Position numbers and translations under genes: made by a program. DNA of 64,000 nucleotides, from positions 1 through 64,000 of the forward strand of contig NZ_CALPCP010000015.1 of NCBI RefSeq assembly GCF_943192995.1, written 5' to 3'. The notes below the pieces were generated by a model. That model was not told the DNA's origin. It saw nothing but the letters and a program-made list of their open reading frames with translations, and did not search any database. Shown piece by piece: positions 24,334 through 32,920 of this stretch; within the stretch, counting starts at the first letter, position 1, and each line of letters opens with the position of its first letter. This stretch comes from Flintibacter muris (GTDB taxonomy: Bacteria; Bacillota; Clostridia; Oscillospirales; Oscillospiraceae).

Positions 24334-25377
24334 ATGAAGCGAAAGCTGATTTCCGTTATGCTCAGCGTCTTTGCCATGCTCCTCCTGATGGGCGCCGCGG
24401 CCGATACTGAGCCTGCGGCCTCCCTCTTGGCAGAGGAGGAGAGCACCGTCTCTGACGAGACGGCGCTTGAGACTGAAGCGCAGTTACCCGAAGAAGTCAC
24501 CGATCCGGCGGAGGAGGAGGGCTCCGCGAATACTCCGGCTGAGGAGGATGATTCCGCAAATACCCCCGTTGAGGAGGAAGACTCCACCAAAACCCCTAGC
24601 CTGGAAGGAAGCCCTCTGATCCCCTCTTTCACCACAGGGGACCCCAGCCTGCTTATCAACGGCGTGCCCGCCCCCTTGGAGCTGAACAAGGAGATGCAGG
24701 ATGGCGTTACCTATGTGTCTCTGTCCGTTATGGCCCGTCAGTTGGCGCCCAACGCCCAGATCAGCTGGGACGGTTCCGCCGCCTCTGTGGTGACCGATCA
24801 GCTGACCTTGACTGCTGAGGTGGGCCAGCTCTATGTGGTGGCCAATGGACGTTACCTCTACGTGCCCGGACTGGTACAGCTGACCCAGGCGGGTCAGGTG
24901 ATTGTCCCTTTGCGGGTGGCCGCCAAGGCCTTTGACGCCCAGGTGGGTTATGACGCCGCTACCGGCATGACCACTATAACCAGCGGAACCGGGGCGATCC
25001 AGCCTGGCGACACGTTCTACAATCAGGATGATTTGTTCTGGCTGTCCCGGGTCATTCAGCGGGAGAGCGGCAACCAGCCCATGGAGGGCAGGATGGCTGT
25101 AGGCAATGTGGTGCTCAACCGGGTGGCTGACCCTGTCTTCCCCGACACGGTGGAGGGCGTTTTGGCTCAGAAAAACCAGTTCAGCACCTATAAATCGGGT
25201 GTGCTGGCCGCTACTGACCCCTCCAAGTCCAGCACCATTGCCGCCAAGCTGGTAATGGACGGCGGCGTAGTGGAGGAGACGCGGGGTGCGTTGTATTTCG
25301 ACTCCGGCATCAACAGCTGGGCCGCGCGGAATAAAGAGCTGATCGCTACTATCGGCGGTCACAAGTTCTATGGATAA
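24334..25377 (+). CDS. Secreted SleB-type cell-wall hydrolase with copper amine oxidase-like domain
   Basis: 347 residues from ATG 24334 (AGGAG upstream). A signal peptide (KRKLISVMLSVFAMLLLMGAAAD) precedes a low-complexity acidic linker with SANTP/STKTP repeats (about 60-90). Next is a copper amine oxidase N-terminal-like domain used by Firmicutes as a wall- or surface-binding module (LLINGVPAPLELN, VIVPLRVAAKAFDAQVGYD). The C-terminal hydrolase domain (LFWLSRVIQRESGNQPMEGRMAVGNVVLNRV) matches SleB/Hydrolase_2 family enzymes, with the catalytic Glu in QRESG. Such proteins degrade peptidoglycan cortex or act in sporulation and germination. Its long leader carries repeats and a strong terminator follows. 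Confidence 0.85.
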   Translation: MKRKLISVMLSVFAMLLLMGAAADTEPAASLLAEEESTVSDETALETEAQLPEEVTDPAEEEGSANTPAEEDDSANTPVEEEDSTKTPSLEGSPLIPSFTTGDPSLLINGVPAPLELNKEMQDGVTYVSLSVMARQLAPNAQISWDGSAASVVTDQLTLTAEVGQLYVVANGRYLYVPGLVQLTQAGQVIVPLRVAAKAFDAQVGYDAATGMTTITSGTGAIQPGDTFYNQDDLFWLSRVIQRESGNQPMEGRMAVGNVVLNRVADPVFPDTVEGVLAQKNQFSTYKSGVLAATDPSKSSTIAAKLVMDGGVVEETRGALYFDSGINSWAARNKELIATIGGHKFYG

Positions 25378-25411
25378 AAAACAGGGACGCTGAAAAGCGT
25401 CCCTGTTTTTT
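25376..25411 (+). terminator. Bidirectional terminator
   Basis: A perfect 15-bp stem (AAAAAACAGGGACGC with GCGTCCCTGTTTTTT) and a 6-base loop between convergent genes. Confidence 0.9.
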
Positions 25412-25419
25412 GCTGGAAA

Positions 25420-26173
25420 TCAAGCAGACTCTATCAGGTTGTTGATCAGCTCCCTAAGCTTTTGACAGGCGGCCGCCTGGCCACTGACAGGGGAGAAGTC
25501 CGATACTTGGGGGTGCCGTCCGGATTTTTCTCCACAGCCAGCTGATTGCCCCACTTGGTGAGCAGGAAGGACCCGGTGTCCGGAATATCCATGGGATGGC
25601 CTGTCCACTGGTTCAGCGCTCGGGAGGCCAGAACCATCTCGGCGGTGCCGCGGTACCGTACAAAACTTCCGTCGGAGTTGTGACAGCCCAGAGAAATCAG
25701 GCGGTAGTCCAGGTTGGCGCAGGCATACTCCGATTCTGTAAGCTGGCTCAGGTCCAGCAGCTCTCTGCACAGCCCCTTCCATGCTCGGGTCATGGACGCA
25801 GGATTGTATTTTTGAGCCAGCTCTTTGATATCCTCATCGGTCAGCTTGGCTCTGGGCGGGGCGTTCTTGGCCGCTTCGGCTTGTCTGGCTTTACAATGTA
25901 TGCGTCAGGCATATCCGGATCATAGGGAGCCAGAGGCACACTGATCTCTCCACCTTGAAATTGGTCCGGCTGGTCCATCCCACCACGGACCAGCTCGTCC
26001 AGCGGGACGCCGTACACTTCGCTCAGGTTGATTAGATTGTCCAGCGAGGGGACCGCCGCTCCCACCTCCCATCTTGATATGGCCTGGCGCGAGACTGACA
26101 GCATCTCGGCCAGCTCCAGTTGGGTCAGACCCTTGCTCTTGCGCAGGTCCGACAGCTTTTGCTTCAATTCCAT
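25420..26173 (-). pseudogene. XRE-family HTH regulator with two frameshifts
   Basis: The ATG at 26173 begins a clear Cro/C1-type helix-turn-helix (KGLTQLELAEMLSVSRQAISRWE). The frame ends after PKRPRTPRPEPS. A second frame continues at once with AKNAPPRAKLTDEDIKEL and runs through a C-terminal domain (YACANLDYRLISLGCHNSDG). This frame is then lost at a C5 run (about 25510-25514), and the natural end QVSDFSPVSGQAAACQKL...IESA lies in the third frame. Two one-base losses in C runs would restore a single protein of about 250 residues. It is either a decayed gene or an assembly artefact. The C-terminal domain is not recognised. Confidence 0.7.
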
Positions 26174-26331
26174 AGCATCTTCACCCCATCTATTTTAAGA
26201 AAAGCCATCCAAAAAGTAAACCGCATCCCCGTTGCATTGGGGAAACCAGTGGTTGCTCAGGCAATTTATATGTATATCGGCTGGACCTGCACAGGAAATG
26301 ACAGGCCGTGAAAAGATTTTCAAAATAGGGC

Positions 26332-26360
26332 TTTTCTTTTTGTATATTCATGTATATAAT
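26332..26360 (+). promoter_or_regulatory. Probable promoter of the nusB operon
   Basis: A weak TTTTCT (26332-26337), 17 bases, then a perfect TATAAT (26355-26360), 42 bases before nusB. Confidence 0.5.
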
Positions 26361-26401
26361 ACTTTAGGAAGTTTATGGACCAAGTATGGGAGGCTGTACC
26401 T

Positions 26402-26902
26402 ATGACAAGAAGCAGCGCGAGAGAGATCGCCATGCATATCATTTTTTCTCTGGGCTTTAACAACCGCAGCGCTCAGGACATTCTGGACGCGGAACTGACC
26501 CGGGAGCGGTTCCAGGAATTGGCAGATGAACTGCCCCTTTATGAGCAGTTCCCCAACGAAAAGCAGGAGCGTTACATACGGGACCTGGTTCAGGGCGTGT
26601 TTGCCCACGGGCCGGAACTGGACGACTGTATTGGCCGCTACTCGGTAGGCTGGGCCTTTGCCCGCATTCCTCGTATGGCGGCGGCCATCATGCGTACCGC
26701 CATGTATGAGGTGCTGTACATGCCCGATATCCCCAACGCCGCCGCCATCAACGAGGCGGTGGAGATTGCCAAGAAGTATGAGCCGGCGGAGGTTGTTTCC
26801 TTCCTCAACGGTATTCTGGGCTCCTTTGTCCGGGCGGAATTTGAGGATACTCCGCCCAAACCGGAGAAAAAACAGAACCAGCCTGAGCAGGAGGGAGAGT
26901 AA
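26402..26902 (+). CDS. nusB: Transcription antitermination factor NusB
   Basis: 166 residues from ATG 26402. All-helical NusB text: SSAREIAMHIIFSLGF at the start, YIRDLVQGVFAH, RIPRMAAAIMRTAMYEVLYMPDIPNAAAINEAVEIAKKY and FLNGILGSFVR. With NusE it binds boxA of rRNA transcripts and prevents premature termination. It carries an acidic-lysine tail (PPKPEKKQNQPEQEGE). Its stop overlaps the next start by 1 base, and it heads the long operon that reaches recN. Confidence 0.92.
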   Translation: MTRSSAREIAMHIIFSLGFNNRSAQDILDAELTRERFQELADELPLYEQFPNEKQERYIRDLVQGVFAHGPELDDCIGRYSVGWAFARIPRMAAAIMRTAMYEVLYMPDIPNAAAINEAVEIAKKYEPAEVVSFLNGILGSFVRAEFEDTPPKPEKKQNQPEQEGE

Positions 26903-27834
26903 TGCCTGTCCTTGGGCTGGATACCAGCAACTATACCACCTCCGTCGCCCTTTTTGACGGGCAGTCAGGGGAGAATATTGGCCGCCTGCTGGACGTGCGG
27001 CCAGGCGAGCTGGGCCTGCGTCAGAGCGACGCCCTGTTTCAGCATGTGAAACGCCTGCCCGAGCTGCTGGAAGGATTACTGGGGGAGAGGCGGGATATCC
27101 GGGCCGTGGGGGCCTCTACCCGTCCCAGGGCGGTGGAAGGCTCCTACATGCCCTGTTTTTTGGCGGGGGAGTCTCAGGGACGGGGAATTGCCGCCACGCT
27201 GGGCGTCCCCTTTTACGCCCACTCCCATCAGCAGGGACACCTGGCCGCCGCCGCCTGGTCCGCCGGACGGATCGATCTGCTGGACGCGCCCTTCCTGGCC
27301 TGGCACCTGTCCGGAGGAACCACGGAATTGCTGCTGATCAGACCGGAGGGAGCCTCCGTTGCAGCTGAAATCATTGGCGGAACCAGCGACCTGTCCACCG
27401 GCCAGCTCATCGACCGGACCGGGGTGCTGCTGGGCCTCCAGTTCCCGGCGGGCAGAGCTCTGGACCAGATGTACAGCCAGGCAGATACTTGCTATGAGCC
27501 GAGAGTAAAGCTAAAAGGCCTTACATTTTCTCTGTCCGGAATGGAGAACCAGGTGAATGCCCTGAAAGCAAAAGGCGAGCGGCCGGCCAACATTGCACGC
27601 TTTACCATAGATGCGATTGTTAATGTAGTCTGGCGGGCCACCCAGGAGGCCCAGCGGCGCTATCCCGGTCTGCCGGTGCTGTGTTCCGGAGGAGTGGCCT
27701 CCAACAGCCAGCTGCGGGCGGGGATGACCCAGTTCCATGGAGCTGTCTTTGCGGAACCCCGATACTCCACCGACAATGCTATAGGGGCCGCTATCCTCAC
27801 CTGGCGGGCACTAAAAGCGGAGGAGAAGCTATGA
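26902..27834 (+). CDS. TsaD/Kae1-family (peptidase M22-like) paralogue
   Basis: 310 residues. N-terminal LGLDTSNYTTSVAL is the ASKHA phosphate-1 segment of the TsaD/TsaB superfamily. The metal-binding pair H-x3-H is HQQGH, and CSGGVASNSQLR and STDNAIGAAIL near the end are typical TsaD segments. It is shorter than true TsaD (about 340) and diverged in the middle. Clostridia carry it constantly between nusB and xseA, separate from the real tsaD, and its role is unknown. It overlaps xseA by 4 bases. Annotation as a protease is historical and probably wrong. Confidence 0.82.
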   Translation: MPVLGLDTSNYTTSVALFDGQSGENIGRLLDVRPGELGLRQSDALFQHVKRLPELLEGLLGERRDIRAVGASTRPRAVEGSYMPCFLAGESQGRGIAATLGVPFYAHSHQQGHLAAAAWSAGRIDLLDAPFLAWHLSGGTTELLLIRPEGASVAAEIIGGTSDLSTGQLIDRTGVLLGLQFPAGRALDQMYSQADTCYEPRVKLKGLTFSLSGMENQVNALKAKGERPANIARFTIDAIVNVVWRATQEAQRRYPGLPVLCSGGVASNSQLRAGMTQFHGAVFAEPRYSTDNAIGAAILTWRALKAEEKL

Positions 27835-29090
27835 GAGAGGATACCATCCTGACCCCCAGCCAGGTGGGCCAGTACTTGAAAAATATGATGGACCGGGACC
27901 GGCTGCTGTCTGGTCTGCTGGTACGGGGAGAGCTGTCCAACTACAAAATGTACCCCTCCGGGCACCACTATTTTACCTTAAAAGATGGAGAGGGGGCCCT
28001 GCGGTGCGTCATGTTTCGGGGGGATGCCCAGTCCCTGCGTTTTCGCCCCCAGAATGGTATGCAGGTTATCGCCGCCGGCCGTGTGACTGTCTTTCCACGG
28101 GACGGGCAGTACCAGTTATACTGTGCCCGCCTTACGCCGGAGGGGGTAGGAGATCTGGCTTTGGCTTTTGAGCAGTTAAAGACCAAGCTGGCCCAAGAGG
28201 GGCTTTTTGACCCGGCTCATAAGCAGGATATCCCTGAGTTTCCGGAGAAAATCGCCCTGGTTACCTCCCCAGCCGGGGCGGCGGTGCGGGATATGATTCG
28301 TATTTTAGGCGCCCGTTGGCCTCTGTCTGAGATTAAGGTGATTCCGGTACGGGTTCAGGGGGCGGAGGCCCCCGGCGAGATTGCCGCCGCCATCCGCTGG
28401 GCAGACGCTCACCGTGTGGCCGACCTGATCATCACCGGCCGGGGGGGCGGCTCCATGGAGGACCTGTGGGCCTTCAATGAGGAAGTGGTGGCCAGAGCCA
28501 TTTATGACGCCCAAACTCCCATTATCTCCGCCGTGGGTCATGAGCCTGATGTAACCATTGCCGACTTTGTAGCCGATCTGCGTGCCTCAACCCCCTCTAA
28601 CGCCGCCGAGCTGGCGGTGCCTGACCAGAATGATATTTACGCGGTTCTCCTGGGTGACCGGGAGCGGCTGGAGGGCGGCATGTCCGTCCGTCTGGCCCGT
28701 TACCGCCAGGCGCTGGATCGGCTGGCCGCCAGCCGGCCCATGACAGAACCTGCATCCTATTTTCGGGAGAAACGGCTGCTGCTGGACTATCAGAGCAGCC
28801 GCCTGGCCCACGGCCTGCGGCGCTGTGCCTCCGGACAGCGGGAACGGCTGGGAAAGCTGTCCAATGCGCTGCCCGGTGGAGCGGAGCGTGTTGTCGCCAA
28901 ACGCCGGGAGCGGTTGAAGGCTCTGGCCGCCTCGTTAGACGCCATGAGCCCTCTGAAAGTGCTGGGACGGGGCTACTCTATCGCCCGGCGGGAGGACGGA
29001 AAAGCCATTGTCTCTATTGGGGACGTTTCCACGGGCGACAAGCTGAAACTGACTCTGGCAGACGGAAATGTGGACTGCCAGGTATTATAA
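27831..29090 (+). CDS. xseA: Exodeoxyribonuclease VII large subunit
   Basis: 419 residues from ATG 27831. The N-terminal OB domain (LSGLLVRGELSNYKMYPSGH, FTLKDGEGALRCVMFRG) is followed by the catalytic domain with FPEKIALVTSPAGAAVRDMI, ADLIITGRGGGSMEDLWAFN and ISAVGHEPDVTIADFVAD, and by a coiled C-terminal region ending in LKVLGRGYSIA. Exonuclease VII degrades single-stranded DNA from both ends and aids mismatch and crosslink repair. Its small subunit follows after 25 bases. Confidence 0.95.
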   Translation: MREDTILTPSQVGQYLKNMMDRDRLLSGLLVRGELSNYKMYPSGHHYFTLKDGEGALRCVMFRGDAQSLRFRPQNGMQVIAAGRVTVFPRDGQYQLYCARLTPEGVGDLALAFEQLKTKLAQEGLFDPAHKQDIPEFPEKIALVTSPAGAAVRDMIRILGARWPLSEIKVIPVRVQGAEAPGEIAAAIRWADAHRVADLIITGRGGGSMEDLWAFNEEVVARAIYDAQTPIISAVGHEPDVTIADFVADLRASTPSNAAELAVPDQNDIYAVLLGDRERLEGGMSVRLARYRQALDRLAASRPMTEPASYFREKRLLLDYQSSRLAHGLRRCASGQRERLGKLSNALPGGAERVVAKRRERLKALAASLDAMSPLKVLGRGYSIARREDGKAIVSIGDVSTGDKLKLTLADGNVDCQVL

Positions 29091-29115
29091 AGATGTAAAG
29101 AAAAGAGGAACATCT

Positions 29116-29352
29116 ATGGCCGCAAAAAAGAAGCTGGATTTTGAGGGCTCCATGGCCCGTCTGGAGGAGATCGTATCTCTGTTGGAGAGGGGAGACGCCC
29201 CTCTGAACCAGTCCATGACCCTCTTTGAGGAGGGGGCCAAACTGCTTCGGGAGTGTACCAGGCAGCTGGATGAGGCGGAGCAGAAGGTGACCCTCCTCAC
29301 AGCCGGGAAAGACGGAGAAATTGTGGAGGAGCCTTTTGGGGGCAATGACTGA
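29116..29352 (+). CDS. xseB: Exodeoxyribonuclease VII small subunit
   Basis: 78 residues from ATG 29116 (AAGAGGAAC upstream). The short helical-hairpin signature FEGSMARLEEIVSLLERGDAPL and LFEEGAKLLRECTRQLDEAEQKV is diagnostic. Several copies bind one XseA chain. The gene overlaps ispA by 8 bases. Length and position match the usual xseA-xseB-ispA order. Confidence 0.93.
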   Translation: MAAKKKLDFEGSMARLEEIVSLLERGDAPLNQSMTLFEEGAKLLRECTRQLDEAEQKVTLLTAGKDGEIVEEPFGGND

Positions 29353-30232
29353 CATGGAAAAAGACTTTACAGAAATAATGGCGCGGGATCAGGCCTTGGT
29401 GGAGGACTATCTGGCCCAGGCGTTTGCCTCGCAGACCCGCCATGCCAATTTGCAGGAGGCCATGGAGTATTCTCTGCTCTCTGGAGGTAAGCGCATCCGT
29501 CCGGTGCTCACGCTGGAGACCTGCCGTCTGTGCGGCGGAGATGCTGAAGCGGCATTGCCTTTCGCCTGCGCTGTGGAAATGATCCATACCTACTCCCTGA
29601 TCCACGACGATCTGCCCGCTATGGACGATGACGATCTGCGCCGGGGCCTCTCCACCAACCATGTTGTCTACGGGGAGGCCACCGCAATTTTGGCCGGAGA
29701 CGCCCTGCTTACCGCCGCTTTTGAACAGCTCACCAGGGCCAATTTGCCCGCTGAGCGTATTGTAGAGGCTGTGCAGTGCCTGTCTCAAGCCGCTGGTTCC
29801 GCCGGTATGGTGGGCGGGCAGGCCTTGGATATGGCCGGGGAGGGCCGGGCCCTGGAGCGAGAGGAGTTGGAGCTGCTCCAAAGTCTGAAAACGGGTGCCC
29901 TCATCTCCGCCGCCGCTGAGTTGGGCTGCATTGCCGCCGGAGGGAGCCGGGAACAGCGGAATCAAGTGCGCTCCTATGCTCAAAATCTGGGCCGGGCTTT
30001 CCAAATTCGGGATGATATGCTGGATGTGACCAGCTCTGAGGAGGAGCTGGGCAAACCGGTAGGCTCCGACCAGGTCAATGAGAAAAGCACCTTTGTCACC
30101 GCGCTGGGGCTGGCTGGCTGTGCTACCCTGGTGGAGCAGCTGACCCGCCGGGGAGTGGACGCGCTCAGTGCCTTTGAGAACCCAGGCTTCCACATCTGGC
30201 TGGCCGAATCGCTGGCCACACGGACGAAATAA
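29345..30232 (+). CDS. ispA: Farnesyl/geranyl diphosphate synthase
   Basis: 295 residues from ATG 29345, overlapping the xseB stop. Trans-prenyltransferase motifs: GGKRIRPVLTLETCRL, first Asp-rich motif DDLPAMDDDD, GDALLTAAFEQL, and second motif DDMLD in FQIRDDMLDVTS. It condenses DMAPP and IPP to C15 (or C10-C20) diphosphates for undecaprenyl phosphate and other isoprenoids. Adjacent dxs supplies the MEP pathway. Chain length specificity cannot be fixed by eye. Confidence 0.93.
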   Translation: MTDMEKDFTEIMARDQALVEDYLAQAFASQTRHANLQEAMEYSLLSGGKRIRPVLTLETCRLCGGDAEAALPFACAVEMIHTYSLIHDDLPAMDDDDLRRGLSTNHVVYGEATAILAGDALLTAAFEQLTRANLPAERIVEAVQCLSQAAGSAGMVGGQALDMAGEGRALEREELELLQSLKTGALISAAAELGCIAAGGSREQRNQVRSYAQNLGRAFQIRDDMLDVTSSEEELGKPVGSDQVNEKSTFVTALGLAGCATLVEQLTRRGVDALSAFENPGFHIWLAESLATRTK

Positions 30233-30258
30233 GTCCGATTTCCAGGAGGAATCACATT

Positions 30259-32127
30259 TTGACTGTACCCGATGTAAAAAAAGCGTATGAGCCAGTCCTC
30301 TCCCGCCTGTCCGACCAGGAGGGAGAGGCTTTGTGCGCCCAGCTGCGCCAAGAGCTGGTGGAAGAAGTGTCCCACACAGGAGGCCATCTGGCCTCCAACC
30401 TGGGCGCGGTTGAGCTGACGGTGGCCATCCACCGGGTCTTTGACACCTCAATAGACCGACTGGTCTTTGACGTGGGGCACCAGTGCTACACCCACAAACT
30501 GCTCACTGGCCGGCGGGAGAATATGTCCACCCTGCGGCAATATGACGGAGTAGCTGGCTTTCCAAAGCCGAGCGAGAGTATCCACGACGCGTTTATTGCC
30601 GGTCACGCCTCCAACTCGGTGGCGGTAGCTTTGGGTATGGCCAGAGCCCGGAACATACTCAGGGAGAACTATAAAGTGCTTGCCCTCATTGGGGATGGCG
30701 CGCTCACCGGAGGACTGGCCTATGAAGGGCTGTCCAACGCAGGTAAGTGCGGCCGGCAACTTCTGGTCATTTTGAATGACAATGGCATGTCTATCACGCC
30801 TAATGTGGGCGGGGTAGCTGACCATTTGGCCAAACAGCGGTTAAAGCCGCAGTACCTCACCTTTAAAAAGCATTACCGCCGAATTATGAACGCCACCGCT
30901 CCAGGAAGGGCAGTATACAAGGTAACGCACCGGCTCAAGCAGGCGCTGAAGCAGTCACTGCTGCCATGCAGTATGTTCGAAAATATGGGCTTTCGCTACC
31001 TGGGACCGGTGGATGGCCACAATTTATCCTTCCTGACCAAAATTTTACGATATGCCAAAGAGATGGATGAACCTGTTCTGATTCACGTCAAAACTGTAAA
31101 GGGAAAGGGTTTTTCACCAGCTGAGACAAACCCGGATGCCTTTCACGGTATTGCTCCCTTTGATCCCGTGACCGGAGCGCTGAAGCGGGAACCTGGAGAG
31201 AATTTCTCTGCCGTTTTTGGCAGGACGCTGACACGTCTGGCCGGGCAGGATAAGCGCATATGCGCCATTACCGCCGCTATGACTGGCGGGACGGGGCTGG
31301 AGCGCTTTGCCCAAAATTTTCCTGACCGCTTTTTTGATGTGGGCATTGCCGAGGGCTGTGCAGCCTCCATGGCCGCCGGTATGGCCAAACAGGGGGCGGT
31401 CCCCGTCTTTGCGGTGTACTCCACCTTTTTGCAAAGGGCCTACGACATGCTCCTCCACGACGCAGCCATTGATAACCTCCATGTAGTTTTCGGCGTGGAT
31501 CGGGCCGGGCTGGTGGGAGACGACGGAGAGACCCACCATGGAGTTTTTGATGCGGCCTATCTGGATAGCATTCCCAACATGACGGTGCTGGCCCCCGCCA
31601 GCTTCGCCGAGTTGGAGGTTATGCTGGAAAGGGCTGTGCTCCATCTGCAAGGGCCGGTAGCGGTGCGTTATCCCCGGGGCGGCGAAGGTAAGTATGTGGG
31701 TACCAGCGGAGAGGAACCGGCGGTTGTCCTGCGCCCGGGAAACGACATTACACTGGTAAGCTACGGTATGGAGATCAATGATGTTCTGGATGCCGCCCAG
31801 CTGCTGGAGAAGCAGGGAGTTCTGGCGGAGGTTATAAAGCTAAATCAACTTACACCGCTTGTCCCTGAGGTGATTGAGGGATCCGTTCACAAAACAGGGT
31901 CCATGCTGGCAGTGGAGGAACATGCGGCACGGGGCGGTGTAGGCCAGCGGCTGGCTGCCCGGCTGGAGTTGGCCGGACTGTCTGCTCAGGTTGCTCTGAT
32001 CAACTGTGGTGAGGGCTTTGTCCCCCATGGAGGGACCGCTTTGCTGAAACGGGATCTCTCTTTGGACGGGGCGGGAATCTGTAAAAAAGCGTTGGAGGTG
32101 TTGGGCCGTGGCCAAACGACGACTTGA
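30259..32127 (+). CDS. dxs: 1-deoxy-D-xylulose-5-phosphate synthase
   Basis: 622 residues. The start is TTG 30259, after AGGAGG. TPP-binding text LIGDGALTGGLAYEGLSNAG, the transketolase core FDVGIAEGCAASMAAGMAKQG and DRAGLVGDDGETHHGVFD, and VRYPRGGEG are all present. It makes DXP from pyruvate and glyceraldehyde-3-phosphate, the first step of the MEP route to isoprenoids and of thiamine and pyridoxal synthesis. It overlaps tlyA by 20 bases. Confidence 0.95.
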   Translation: MTVPDVKKAYEPVLSRLSDQEGEALCAQLRQELVEEVSHTGGHLASNLGAVELTVAIHRVFDTSIDRLVFDVGHQCYTHKLLTGRRENMSTLRQYDGVAGFPKPSESIHDAFIAGHASNSVAVALGMARARNILRENYKVLALIGDGALTGGLAYEGLSNAGKCGRQLLVILNDNGMSITPNVGGVADHLAKQRLKPQYLTFKKHYRRIMNATAPGRAVYKVTHRLKQALKQSLLPCSMFENMGFRYLGPVDGHNLSFLTKILRYAKEMDEPVLIHVKTVKGKGFSPAETNPDAFHGIAPFDPVTGALKREPGENFSAVFGRTLTRLAGQDKRICAITAAMTGGTGLERFAQNFPDRFFDVGIAEGCAASMAAGMAKQGAVPVFAVYSTFLQRAYDMLLHDAAIDNLHVVFGVDRAGLVGDDGETHHGVFDAAYLDSIPNMTVLAPASFAELEVMLERAVLHLQGPVAVRYPRGGEGKYVGTSGEEPAVVLRPGNDITLVSYGMEINDVLDAAQLLEKQGVLAEVIKLNQLTPLVPEVIEGSVHKTGSMLAVEEHAARGGVGQRLAARLELAGLSAQVALINCGEGFVPHGGTALLKRDLSLDGAGICKKALEVLGRGQTTT

Positions 32128-32920
32128 CGTTGCAATTACGGAGCTTGGTCTGGTAGAAAGCCGCCAGAAGGCCCAGGCGCTTATTATGGCCGGAGAGGTT
32201 TATGTCAACGGCCAAAAGCAGTTAAAGGCAGGGGCCTCTGTGGAGGCGGAGGACTGCATTGAAATACGGGAAAAAAAATCTCTCCGCTATGTGAGCAGGG
32301 GAGGTTTAAAGCTGGAAAAAGCCATGAGCTTATGGCCGATCGACCTGAAGAATAGGACCTGTGCTGACATTGGGGCCTCTACCGGTGGCTTTACCGACTG
32401 TATGCTCCAAAATGGGGCGCGCTTGGTATACGCTGTAGATGTGGGCTACAACCAACTGGACTGGCGGCTGCGCAGTCACCCTCAGGTAGTGTGTATGGAG
32501 CGGACCAACGCCCGCTATCTGACAAAGGAGCAGATCCCGGAACCGCTGGATTTCTTCTCTGTAGATGTCTCTTTTATCTCCCTAAGCCTGATTCTGCCTG
32601 CCCTGCGCCCCTTGATGAAGGAGGAGGGACAGGCGGTATGTCTGGTCAAGCCCCAGTTTGAGGCAGGAAAGGACAAAGTGGGTAAGAAGGGCGTAGTTCG
32701 GGACCCAGCAATCCATTTAGAGGTGCTGGAACACTTTTTGAATCACGCTGTCCAGGCGGGCTTTTCTGTAAAGGATATTACCTTTTCACCTATAAAGGGC
32801 CCGGAGGGCAACATTGAATATCTGGGTTATCTCCAGACTGGAGAAGGCTCCCCTTACAGTGGAGATTTGAATGCTCTGGTGGAACAGTCCCACAGCGCAT
32901 GGAAGGAGGAGCAGGCATGA
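32108..32920 (+). CDS. tlyA: TlyA-type rRNA 2'-O-methyltransferase
   Basis: 270 residues from GTG 32108, inside the end of dxs. An S4 RNA-binding domain (RRLDVAITELGLVESRQKAQALIMAGEVYVNG) is followed by a Rossmann methyltransferase with CADIGASTGGFTDCML (SAM loop), the SVDVSFISL motif and VKPQFEAGKDKVGKKGVVRD. In Mycobacterium, TlyA methylates rRNA and affects capreomycin action; the older name hemolysin is misleading. Its stop overlaps nadK by 4 bases. Confidence 0.92.
   Translation: MAKRRLDVAITELGLVESRQKAQALIMAGEVYVNGQKQLKAGASVEAEDCIEIREKKSLRYVSRGGLKLEKAMSLWPIDLKNRTCADIGASTGGFTDCMLQNGARLVYAVDVGYNQLDWRLRSHPQVVCMERTNARYLTKEQIPEPLDFFSVDVSFISLSLILPALRPLMKEEGQAVCLVKPQFEAGKDKVGKKGVVRDPAIHLEVLEHFLNHAVQAGFSVKDITFSPIKGPEGNIEYLGYLQTGEGSPYSGDLNALVEQSHSAWKEEQA

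Noticed and set aside
29297-30451. 384-codon minus-strand frame opposite ispA and dxs
   Set aside because: Overlaps two certain genes and shows no family text.
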